Positions 1-11,800 of a DNA stretch of 28,852 bases are shown here, in pieces. The notes beneath the pieces are model-generated. The model saw only the letters and a list, made by a program, of their open reading frames with translations, ran no database searches and was not told where the DNA came from. Source of the stretch: Acanthaster planci (taxonomy: Eukaryota > Echinodermata > Asteroidea > Valvatida > Acanthasteridae). Both the position numbers and the translations under genes were made by a program. The stretch's first letter is position 1. Each line of letters starts with the position of its first letter. Location of the stretch: positions 1-28,852 of the forward strand of contig NW_019091441.1 in the NCBI RefSeq assembly GCF_001949145.1, given 5' to 3'.

Positions 1-3000
1 GGGGGGTACCCCTCGGTCTCATTTCTTGCTGGGTATATGGTCATTTATATTGTGGTTGGCCACCACTAGACTGGCTCCCGTCTCGTACGTAGTCTCCAGA
101 CGTCTTACAGACGTAGCGGGTAACAAATGCGGCAGAATCCTGCCGGCCTGGTGTATGTAATTGAGGAAACGATGCCCACTCAATACACAAATTGAGCAGA
201 GCTGATAACATAATATTATGTTGCGGCTTCTTTGTTACCGAAAATAACTTCACCGTAAATGGATCAGTTATTTAAAGTTTAAACAATGACCACTGATTTG
301 AAATAAATTGCCGTAAATGATTTATCGATGATAATCATTGAAAAATGAATTACCACACGGTAATCAACAGAGGCTTAGTAAGAACAGATACTTGTTTTTC
401 GTTCGCCTCCCTGCTGTGTGGCCTGATTCAGCATCCAAAATTGACAGGACTAATCGCGCACGCTAAACCGCAGCAAGCCAGAGGCCCTATAGAGGGATCC
501 CAATACGACGCTTTTAGCGTCGATCTGCGCACTTCCGCGTTTGGAAACGAGGCTGTATGTGTCAACTTCAATTCTTGACACGATCAGACGATTGAAAGTA
601 AGGAGTCAAGACACAAAATACATATAGATATGTTAAATTCAGACTTTTCAGGCAGCAAATTTTTGTGGAAGAGTCTTTCAGGATGACTCGACTCGAAAAA
701 TCAAAGAAAAAATAACGGCAATTTACCGCGAACTAACGTACTGCGGTGGTAGCGTACATCTGGATGTGCAGTGGGCGTGGTTGAAACTGAAGTGTCGTCA
801 CACTTACAAACCGGATGGGCCTACTGCATGTACTGTGTCGACGTCGCAGGCGCGCGCGATCAAGTCCAAGTCAGGGACCAGTCCACGCCATTACGCGGAA
901 CAGACGCAAGTCTTACAGCGGCGAGATATAGCGCCGCTAGACGACGCTATATACATGATTGTATTCATTACACTCAAAAGAGTTTAAATAAGGGTAATTG
1001 ACACCTTTGCTAACATCACAAAAATGGGACTGCCGTATAATCCTCAAATATCTTACTTGAAAGAAAGTAAATCGGTCAATCTGTAAATTATTTCCGCCCG
1101 GAATGCTGTTGTTTTCGAGAAACAGAAATTTTCATTTTTTTTTTCGCGGTGGTCTACCGACTATTGTTTAACAATTCATATCTTTCACACACCACAGCCG
1201 TCAACGGGCGCCAATTTTCATATGTGTAATGTGCTCAGATGTTGTGGTAGTCTTCATGAATGAACGGGTGAAGCAGCAGAAAAAAACACTGGCAGAAATT
1301 CACAAAAACGCATTGTAAACTGAAATTAAAGGAAATCAGGTGTAAGTTATACAATAGAAAATACGTTGAATTAGTTTGAAGTTGAATTTTATTTAAGGAA
1401 AAGAATTTCCTAACACGAAAATATTGCAAACTAAAAATCCCCCCAAAAGAACGTACATGTATTTGGTCCAAACATGGTGGCCGTTTCCAAGCTACATAGC
1501 GAGAGGATTTTCGTCAACAAAAAGTAGCCTACGATTTTCATACGTTAAATCCCTGGTTATGACCCACCTATAGATAGGCCTATTGCTGTTTTCAAGGGCC
1601 ATGAGCATAAAGCATTTAGATGTGGGATCAAGTTTTGTATAAAGAAATGTACACGACAGCTTAAAAGGCTCAGATCTACTGCAGAAAAGCAGGTTGTCAG
1701 ATATTTTACCAATCAATCTTCTGATATCTTGAGTCGACGATAACCATTTCCAGTGTTTTTGTCAGAGATGAATCCATTTAAATGCAAGATCACTTATCCC
1801 ATTTTTTCGGAATTAAAGATTATCGCCCAAAAGTTGAAAGCAGCCATTAATGGAGTTTTTAAAACGGTTGAATGATTCCCTCCTAGGTGTTTAAATCACG
1901 ATTGATGAACTTTAGTAGTGTGTCATGACAGTTCACGACATGGTGGAGGGGCTTGAGTGTACGTAAGGAATATATTTGTCTTCAACCTTAGACATTATAT
2001 CATGAAGGACAATGGTGAAACTTTGGTGTGGCCAACTACTGTTCAAGACTAAACCTATAACAATGTTTTCGACCTCTTAAAGAAAGTTATTTTCTTGAAT
2101 TGTTCGAAAACGCTGTCCAGCATTGTGAAACAATTTTTGGGGAGATTTGATACCGATATCAATCATTTTCGGCAGAACTGTAGTTTGTATAAAGATTATA
2201 CTTGAAGTATTTTGGACTCATAATTGTGAGCAACTGATCAAGGATCCCTGTATCACAGGCTGCTGTTCAACCTTCCTTTTTTTTTACTGCAACGATGAAG
2301 ATAGGACCCGTTAATCAGGAAATGTAAACTTGGTCTAAGTGAACATTTTACACTGCTGTATACCTAAGCTAGTGAAAAGTCCAAATGGTTTTGGTCATAA
2401 TGTTACCAAGATTAGATCTCTCAAGAGCTGTAGTGAAGATTTGAATCCTTCACCGTCTGTGTACCGCAATAGTGTTGATCGGGCTTGGGAAAACTCAATG
2501 GGTCCATGTATAGGCCTTATAGAGAGATTTTACCAAAAGCCTTGAAACTGCACATTTGTGTTTCAATTAACATTTTTATTTTGCTTATTTATCTTTACAT
2601 TAGGGGCCTTTTTGGTTTTGATACTTACATGACTTTACAAATTCATTAGCAAAACTGTGACCTATTCCGAGGCACTGAATATCAATATTGATTTGTGAAC
2701 AAAATTGCTAGATTTTTTATACATTGCTATCGAAGATGTCTACTTTCTTTAGGAACTTATTGTTGTCTAAGTAAACGGTAGTAAGCCAGCAAGCAACTTT
2801 TTCTCAGAAATGTTTTGAAAGAGCGAATTTGGGGTTCAAAATTTTAAATGAACACATGCAAACTGAACATTGTCTTCCTAGATTTACATCACACTAACTG
2901 CGCGCACCCTCACTTGTCTGGAAAAAGCTTGGTCAATTTGATCGTTTGAAAAAGTAGCCTTTACAGTTCACTTTATGTATATCCTTTTGCAACTTCTGGA

Positions 3001-4739
3001 CAATGCAGCATGTACTCCAACAAAGGAGATCAGATTAGGCCACAACGGAGCCACATTTTAATTGTGAGACTCTTAAACCTTCAGGCTTACAGACCGACTC
3101 TTGTGCAAATTGGGGTAAGTTGGTGGTAAAACTTTTCTTTATAAAGCATGCTGTCAAATCAGAAATATGATTGAGAGGGATGTAAGGTCTGCTAAAGTCA
3201 ATTATTTCAGTTGTAAGATATGGCATCAGTTTAAATTACTTGGGCACAGTAATGAGGCTAAAGGTCAAGCTAATGTGGTCCTTGAAATTGACAGTGAGGT
3301 TAAAATAAATATTTTTTGTACTGCATCTGCAGCCTTCAAGGATTAGGCCAACCAGTTTTCTGCAGTAACTACTGACATTGTATATGAAGAATTACCAATA
3401 TAAACTCTAATAAGAGTACAGTTCCAGACAATAGACCGGTCAAATTTTTCTAGGAGGCCCTGTATCATTCATCATTCATTTGTCCCATTGATACTGTACT
3501 GATTGAAGCCTCATACACTCGCTCATAGTAATGCATTGCTTAATATGAATCTACGTAAAATCTGTGTAAGGCCAAACAAAAAATTGCTGTGTTTCTGGTT
3601 ACCTGACCCAACCTTGAAAATCATGTGGAACCTGTATCTTTTTCGACAAATCAATAAAATGTGAACACTTATGGTGCCCTACCCCGAGCCTAATTTTGTG
3701 TACATTGTCCTGTTCATTGTATTGGTTTAATTTTTGTTTGCATGAGATGGACGACTCTTGTGTATTTGAATTTCAACAACCAGCGGCTTTATACTACTCA
3801 ATCACAGTGCTGATATGTAACATTGACGTGTACATGTATTATTCTGACACCGGCTTAGTACCTGTTACAAATATATGCCCCCCCCAAAAAAGACCATCAT
3901 CTGACCCTAATTTTTTGAATTATAAAATTTATTTTCAGTGTAATAGGAAACACAACTAGTTTTTTGTTTTGCCTAAAGGACCTGCATCACCTTAAGAAAT
4001 CTGATTCTTGTACAGATCAGATTAACTTCCTAACAAAAGTACACTGACCGATCAGACAGCACATCTTAATCCTCTCCCAACAATTGTCTGGAGATCATCT
4101 GCCCCACACCTAATGTTTGACCTTGAAGAGATTATGAGAAGTATGAAGTTTAATAACAAATAAGCAACTCAGAAAAGATTAAATAAAGTGAAATTTCACA
4201 TTCTTCCTTATAATTTAATATGCAGAATTACATTAAAAGGAAAATGCATACCAAATGCATACATATAATGACCCAACAAACCAACTGGTGAAGTAAACTG
4301 ATCACAAATTGATTGCCGAAACTTAAAGTTTGAATGGTTAAAAAAAGTATCATGCATGTAAACAAATTTAAATGTCCGAAATCTGATAAAAACTAAAACA
4401 GCCTATTTATTGATTCTATCACTTGAAGATGAATGTGAAAACTATTTTTGTGAACTTGACCAGGCAAACGTTTCCACTGACATAAGAGGTTCAAGCCTCT
4501 TAAGAAGAGCCCAAAAAGTTGATAACATGCAGGATTTTTAAAAACCTTGTCCAAGCAAGAGTGGGGACTCAGCCCCTGTCACATCTCAGCCATCCAAGTA
4601 CACAAATTACTGACATTTGATATGCATGTAAATATATGGGGCATGAGGGCTGTGCAATTATCACAATTTACCTTGCTGCTGAATAAATACTTCCTGTTAT
4701 GCATGCTAAATGAACAGCATACCTGTCTACAAAAATTGT
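1..4739. other. Downstream flank of DUSP11, no gene recognised
   Basis: No exon with splice sites and recognisable protein similarity was found on either strand. All open frames here are short and have no family motif. The part from about 440 to 960 is richer in G+C and CpG than the rest of the window and contains two overlapping inverted repeats (917-951). Short perfect inverted repeats also occur at 3998-4023 (AATCTGAT arms) and 4483-4502 (TAAGAGG arms). The rest is AT-rich sequence that could be intergenic, intronic or untranslated. Confidence 0.5.
917..951. repeat. Two overlapping inverted repeats in a CpG-rich patch
   Basis: AGCGGCG (917-923) pairs with CGCCGCT (932-938). TATAGCG (927-933) pairs with CGCTATA (945-951). 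The two stems share bases, so only one can form at a time. The function is unknown and chance is possible. Confidence 0.45.
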
Positions 4740-4745
4740 TTTATT
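4740..4745 (-). terminator. Candidate polyadenylation signal for DUSP11
   Basis: AATAAA on the minus strand, about 445 bases past the stop codon of the last recognised exon. This gives a plausible short 3' UTR (4740-5188). The hexamer is common in AT-rich DNA, so this is only a candidate. A later one lies near 4405. Confidence 0.25.
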
Positions 4746-5188
4746 TCTATGGAGTGAATTTTTATGTGTGGCCTTTGACAGAAGTGGCAAGTTTCTTTTG
4801 CTGTCCAGTTTAGTTGGCATACCTTTTTTCTAAACATTACCCCTCATTCCTGGAACGGTCATCACAGGTATGCTGTATATCTACACAAATGACCGGTGTG
4901 ATTAATTGCCAGAAATAGCAGTAGTCATGGGGAAAATATTATCTGTTGGCTACAAATGGGATTAATTTCTGACTGAGTGTCCTATACAACAAAATCAACA
5001 GGGTTGGAGGGACATACCCCATTAAAATGTTTTTCACATCCAAAGACACAAGAAATGATCCAAATGCATGACTCAATTCAATGGTTGATGATACTTCACA
5101 CAAATACTGTATGTAGCCAACGATGTCTTCAGGGCATGTTTCATTGTGTTGCATGATAAATTAATACACAAATATACATGTATTTGAA

Positions 5189-5858
5189 CTACTTACAAGT
5201 CATTCTTTTACTACGGTTCTTTCTCTTTTTTGACATTAATGTGTGACTATGATGGTTATACAACCGAAAGCTTTGATATCCATGAAAACTTGACCATGCT
5301 GACTGACCTCGTCTGCTTTCCCAGTATGCAGGAGACGTACTATTATATTTTTTTGTCTTTGTTGGTTGATTGTTCTTAAAACCTTTATTACTAGATTTCT
5401 GGTCCATGTTGCTTGTTGAGTTGTAATGCCATTGATTGTGGTATGCAGTATTCCTTGTCTCCAAGTTTCTGTTTTTTACTGACATTTCACAGACTTGCTC
5501 GACCAGCAAATGGTGAGAGGCAACACTGATGTCACATCCTTCACACTGAGGACCATTTCTAACTCTTGGGTTATCTTTTCTTCCTTCTACATTACTTTTG
5601 GGATGATGTCCCTTTTGGTATTGATGAGTCTTTGAGTCACTAATACTATAAGGTTGATGACGATGTTGGTCCTTGCATTTACTGATCTTATTTCCCCAGT
5701 TAATTCCTTGGGGACTTCTGTAATCATGTCCCTTGAGATTTATGGCATAATGTGATGAACTACATACACCTCTTTCACTAGCTGCAGGTGACTGTGTGGA
5801 TAACTCATCAATCTGCATTCCACGCCCTGAAGGACTGTCTGATGCCTGCCTTGCCTCA
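5189..5858 (-). CDS. DUSP11: DUSP11 exon I, C-terminal tail
   Basis: The acceptor ACATGTTTCAG precedes a 222-codon open segment in the frame set by exon H. It ends at TAG (5191-5189). The tail is rich in Ser, Asn, His and basic residues, has no recognised fold, and is of the same character as the vertebrate DUSP11 tail. Near residue 341 it has YNSTSPAYWES, which resembles the extreme C-terminus of human DUSP11 (YSRLSYPACWEWTQ). A further stretch of about 40 residues follows, with a basic cluster KKRKNRSKR that could be a nuclear localisation signal. The stop overlaps a perfect donor, GTAAGT (5196-5191), so splicing at 5197 to an unseen exon is also possible. Confidence 0.85.
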
Positions 5859-8800
5859 CTGAAACATGTAAAGAAATTTCATGATTGCAATTACAATCTA
5901 TCAAGTCAAATCAAATTAACCTGGCAAAATTACCGTGTAATTTTGCTGCACACTGGTCGGTTTGGGGGAAGCAGTTCTGCATTGTTGTTATTTCCTACAC
6001 ACTATCAAGTATACATGGACCATTAGGAGCATATTCACAAATGAAATTGGTTTTTTTCTTTTGTAGGTATCTGCCTTTTGTACTAACTTGTGCTCATTAT
6101 AATTAAAACACATTCTGTGAAAATTTAAACTAGAACGCCCAAAGTTTTACTTCTTTCCCCTTAAAAAGAATACAGTTAGAAGAAAAATGGATAATGTAAT
6201 GTTGGAAGTTATGTTATAAACTTTTATTAAAAAACAGTGACAAAGACTTCACAGAATTTTACTTTGTCCTATTTTACCTCCACTTGCTCAACAATTTTTA
6301 CCTAAATATAGGACCCCACAAGGTCATGTTCTTCTATTCTGTACACGTTATACACTAATGAAACAGACCTCTGACACTGATCAAAAGATGCAAATAATAC
6401 TTTACTAGTGGGTCATTTATTTGAGAAAAAGGATAAAACTGCTAAGATTCATAAAATTTCTGGATTTGTCCAGTTTCTGTGATAAAAACTACTTAGAAAT
6501 TTGTAAAAAAATAACAAAGGAGGTCTTTGATTTCTGCAGGAACGAAACACACATATCAAATATGTAGATCAAAAGGCCACTTGAGATCAATCATCAGTTG
6601 CTTTTTGATAAATGTTGTAAATAAAAGTGCATTAAGTTAAAGCTTTTTCCCCCAAAGGCAAATAAAATTTTATTTGCATTAGTGATTTAAAAAAAACAGA
6701 TTTAAATTATGACTTAAATTGGTGACTTTGAGTTGTGGATGCTTCGCAAAATACCTTTGTCTACATGGAATGAACTAAAAAAAGGCTTTAACAAAAATGT
6801 TTCAATTTAGATTTGTTTAACTGATTTGAAGCTTTTCCAGGTTTTTCACATTTTAAACAGCAAAACCTATTCTGTAAGCCTTTCAATTCCTGGTATTGAT
6901 AAGAGGTATGAATGCACATGTGTTACACACAATCTGTGTAATGTACCATATCTGTTGTCAGACACAAGTACATGTTAACATACCTGTATACATTTACACA
7001 TGCAGAACCCACATTATTTTTCAACCAATGTACCACTCTATATTCAACACGAGAAAAAAATGACAAAATAAATAATAACTCTAAACACCTACAAGGCTTA
7101 ATTCAAAATTTTATTCTGTATTAGCTCATTAAAACACTTAGTGTTACACGGCATACTAGGCATAGTTGTATGCATGCCTAGTACATGCACAGTATCTCCT
7201 GTTGATGTCTGCAGCACGGCATAAACACAAGATTTGACCTCACGTTTCAGCTTTCATTCTGATTCACCTTGGACAGAGAATGCCTACTATTTCCGTAGTC
7301 TTCATTTTTGTCAATAAAGTAAATGTATTTTGGTTTTTGGACGTCCATTTTCTCCAAAACCCTAATTGTCATATTATACAAAACAATCAAATGCTTTAGA
7401 TCAGCAACATGAAATAATGGCTTAAACGGGGGGTATGACAATCGCCCCCAGGTTCAAACTCTTCTCATTCAGTATTCAGTGATGGCATGCACATGCTTTG
7501 TTTCTTAGCTTTGTGAAGATGGACCACGATGAGTCTTTGAAACCACGAGCAGCTGGCAATATTTTTATTGATCATGTCAAGTGTGACTCCAAGTGTTAAA
7601 GCCTGTAGTATAGTATACTTCTGATATGGGACTTTCATTTGTATCAAAAAAGATGATTTTTTGGGATGAAAATTTTCTTTGGGATAAATATTTTGTTAAC
7701 CTGCTATTCCTTTTGACCGTGCTGTACCGATTTTGTTACCCAGGTTTCTGTGGCGTTGGTTGCTTGTGCGTGTGGCATCTCCACACGCTGTAAATTTTGA
7801 TTGAAAGTAAAGATTTTTTTTACTATACGTGTAACTCTATGGACAAAATTTGAATGGGACGCATCACTCGTTTTTTTTATAACAGTGTGGAAAAACTGTT
7901 ATGTCGAATGGAAGATTTCCTTGAAATGACTACAGTTTGAAGGTAAGGCCTTTACACATGCATTTTAGGAAAAACTCAATGTTGAAGGTGGGAGTTTTAC
8001 AAAATAAATTCTTACGCATGGATTTTAGGGGTGTTCATTGTTCATTGTTCACGGCACAGTGTGTGCATTATAAGCGTGTTCGCATACAGGGAATGCTTTT
8101 CTAGAAGCTCCATGAAACAAAGAGCTACTGAACACATTGACAATAGAACGAGTGCTTCAATAATCCATGTCGATAATAGAAACGCTGGGATTGTAGCTTT
8201 AAATGCAACAGTTCCTTATGAACACCCACAGGCTATTGTATGCACATCACACGCAAACCCCTCCCCCATCCTAAAATAAATCCAGTGATCTACAAATTCT
8301 GTTAATGACAGTCGACATGGCATGAACTACAAGAATGTGGAATCAATTTTTCACTCCGGATCACATTCTGGTTTGCTATGTATATTATATATATAAAGCA
8401 CTCATTATTTAGTGACATATATTTGCAGATTATAACAAATTTTAATTTGAGCGCTTGCTTGCATAACAAGAGGATACAAGTGTGTGGACTTTGTGTGAGG
8501 ACAAGAGGAGTCTCAGGACTCTTGGACTTCACTTTTACTCACACTATTTCGCCTTTAAACAAGAGAGGGCGTTGTTGCCCCAGCAGTGAATTTAACCTGC
8601 ATACACTCATGAATGTACTGAGGACACTTGCACTTCATCACTTACTCACACCTTTCTACTGCATGATTTGTGAAACTCACAACTGACAATCTTTGTATGG
8701 AGTTGATGTGTTTGAATTATTTTGTGACTATTCAATGTGACTGAATGATTGAAAAGTGAAAATCAGAACAAGGTCTTGTAAATAAACTAGTAAATACTAT

Positions 8801-11800
8801 GGCAGCATATATTCCATATTTTCTGTCAGTATGGATTTCTCTGCATACCAAATGTCAATAAGATCTATCTTGCATGTAAAATTTTTGTACACTAAATCAA
8901 AACCATCTATGTGTAGACTGAACACAAGGCTTTTTAATTTGCAAGTTAATTAAATAAAGTTCTGTAACATAAATACTATTTCCAAACCACAAATTGTCAG
9001 TAAATGATGATACTTGTAAATAGAATCTGAAAATGACATGGCAGTGTGATTTCATAACCATTGGAGGTGTAGGTATTTAACAAAACAGTGTGTGATAAGC
9101 ACACACATTACTGTGGTCATTCATATGGTAAAAAGCATTCTGTGATTGGCATAGTTTTAACACATTGACTGCCGACTACGACTATACTTGTATTAACAGG
9201 TGCATCAGATTTTGCCACTATGAGTATACTTGAAAGAAATGAAAGGCTGTTGTAATTTGTAAATTGAATACACTGGCATCACAGAGAACACAACAAAGCA
9301 TGCTGCTGGCAGTGATGAGGACATACATCCAGAAAATGCTCATGTTCAATAGACACCTGAAAAGTATCTATTAAATATGTGTGCATGCGTACAACACTTG
9401 GCAAATGGGAATGCCCCTATGAAATTATCGTGGCAGTCAACATGTTAATTGGTAAAAACAAACTAATATCGGTACAACGGAAGTAGGGAAGTGGTGGGTT
9501 TTCAGTAGGCAAGGCAGCCATATTCTGACTTGAAAGTTATTGTACTAACCACACCATGCCAGCTGAAGTGTGCGCATGCAGGATGTGTTGGCGGACAATT
9601 TCTCATGATCTTCCCTTTTCAAAATTCTTCAAAATTCAAATCTTCATTTACATGGACCTATACACACAAACAAATGACTGTCTGATAGCTAGTCTAATCT
9701 GACAGGCAACCTCCATTGACGTGTGAGTATTGCAGCCACCCAGTAAAGAGCCCCAATTGTGCGATGTTGTGTAATTTAATGTTCCGGAAACTGGCCCAGC
9801 ATGTTGCTGGATGGCGGTGTTGTCTTTACTAATGCAGCCAGATTAGCGCGCAGCCAGATCAGCATGCAGCGGTATTGTATTGCTCATCGCTGGAATGCTG
9901 GAGTGCTTTTTTCTGCTGAATTAAAAATACCAATATCTAAATTTTTCAAAATTCTGACTCTCAGCTCACTTTGTGGTGACAGGTCACATATCAGACGACT
10001 TTACATGTACATTTTAACAGCAGGATATTAAATCATAATCTTTTTAAAGTGTCTAGAGCCCTTATGTACATGTACTTAGTTACATGTACACATGTACAAG
10101 TACACATGCATGCTGTATGTAAATGTATGGGTGTGCATATTATGTAAAATGTACAATATGACAACACACATATACCGGTATACATACATTCTGTAAGTTG
10201 TGATAGTTGCTTTCATCTGCTACAGTAGAATGAATGACATACATGTACATGACCTACATGTACACATAGCTGACATGATAGGGCCACTCATGTAACTAAA
10301 GGCAGTGAAGGCTCAGTTTTCTGCCAATAATTTTTTTTTTAGTTGCTACTTTTTCAAAGAAGCCTGTAATTTGTGGAGATGTCAGTGCAGTGACTATCCA
10401 GTGTCTGCCTGACCTGACCCATGCACTGTGCCTATGCAGTGGCATGAAATGCATTGAGCAAGTAATGAATGTTTTTGATTTAGAAAATTAACAAGAAATT
10501 GACTCAAATAAAGTCAGCGACTTATCTTTGGGTTCGACTGTGGCATACATGAAAGTTGCACAACTGCTGGGAGCTAATGTGAACAGATTCAGCATTGCAT
10601 TTGCAACATGGGGACCTGTGGTATTCTCAGGTTTGTTTGGACAAATTTGAAGTGTACATTAGCTATATTTGGAAAAAGCAAGAACCAAATGAAAATTGTA
10701 CACGTGCCTGCATGTATCTGACTGGTGCTACCGCACGGCCACTGTGTCATTCACTGTATATTATAAATTTTGAACCACACCTTGCAGTTGCAAGCAGAGT
10801 GGGATTATGGGATTTGATAGGGGTTAAATGTAGGCCTATTTGCAGTTCATTGGAAATTCTCAAGAAAATGCCACATTATGATGTATCTTCTCACTTGCTT
10901 TAACAGTGCTTTACCTTGATAGGAAAAGCTGGTAATTGTTTGCAAAATTCTGGCTTGTGCAAGTCACAGCAGCATGGCTTGCACCCTACTGAAATTTACT
11001 ATTTGATCAACCAAACTTACTGATAATACAAAGAATCAAAATACTACTGAGGATGAACACATTTTCAAAATTTGTCACTGTACATTTTCTATCAAAATGC
11101 TTCTGTATATTACCAAGTCAACAAAAACACTTATTGTCTAAATTCACATCTTGAGGAACTTGCATGAAACAAATTTTCTAACAAAAATCCCAAATTTGTC
11201 ATGACGAGTGAAGTGGGTCTTACCCAAAAATCACATCTTATAGCTCATATTAATGTAGTAATTCAGTTTATTATTTAAAGAGCAACTCAAAAGAAAACAT
11301 GTTTTCTCTGATTTTATCTGTTCAAATAAATATGAAAGCATCCAAATCGAACGCAGTGTCATTTGTCTTCAGAGCTCAACTATAACAAGCTAAAAAGGTT
11401 TTTTTTCTGTTCATGCCAAGATGCGAATTCTGAACACGCTGGTTGTACATAGCATCATTCTGAGAAAACAGAGCATGTCAAAAATTGCATGTAGCCATTG
11501 TTTGGCATGCACGATGGTTTATCCACTACGAACACAGGGCGAGAGTTCCCTTCGTTTTCTCTGTTTTCTCAGAATGTTACAAAGTCTTAGTGTTACAAGG
11601 CACACAGACTTGTGCAAGCCCATGACCCATCGGGCCTGTGAGTATTTCGCCTCAGGAAAAAAGACCCCCATCTGGTCACTCACAGTCCTTCTGGGACACA
11701 GACGTGTACTAATGAACTCATGACCAGTCCATATGTTTGTATTATCAGTATAATTTCTCACCTTAATGCCTGCAGATCAGCAGTGTAATTTGACCTCTCA

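Larger units (their letters stand above)
5859..11761 (-). other. DUSP11 intron between exons H and I, 5.9 kb
   Basis: The donor is GTGAGA and the acceptor ACATGTTTCAG. Inside are a piggyBac-like MITE (9157-9448), an imperfect duplication (7938-8030), and ACATGTA-rich sequence at 10064-10140 and 10237-10268. No other exon was recognised. Short open frames here show no family motif. Confidence 0.75.

Noticed and set aside
345-578. Open frames in the first kilobase, including overlapping frames at 766-1001
   Set aside because: They are short, with no family motif, no splice-site support and no conserved composition; they probably arise from the GC-rich patch having fewer stops.
3696-3959. 87-codon plus-strand frame
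   Set aside because: Low-complexity, Cys/Tyr/Ile-rich translation with no motif, typical of AT-rich non-coding DNA.
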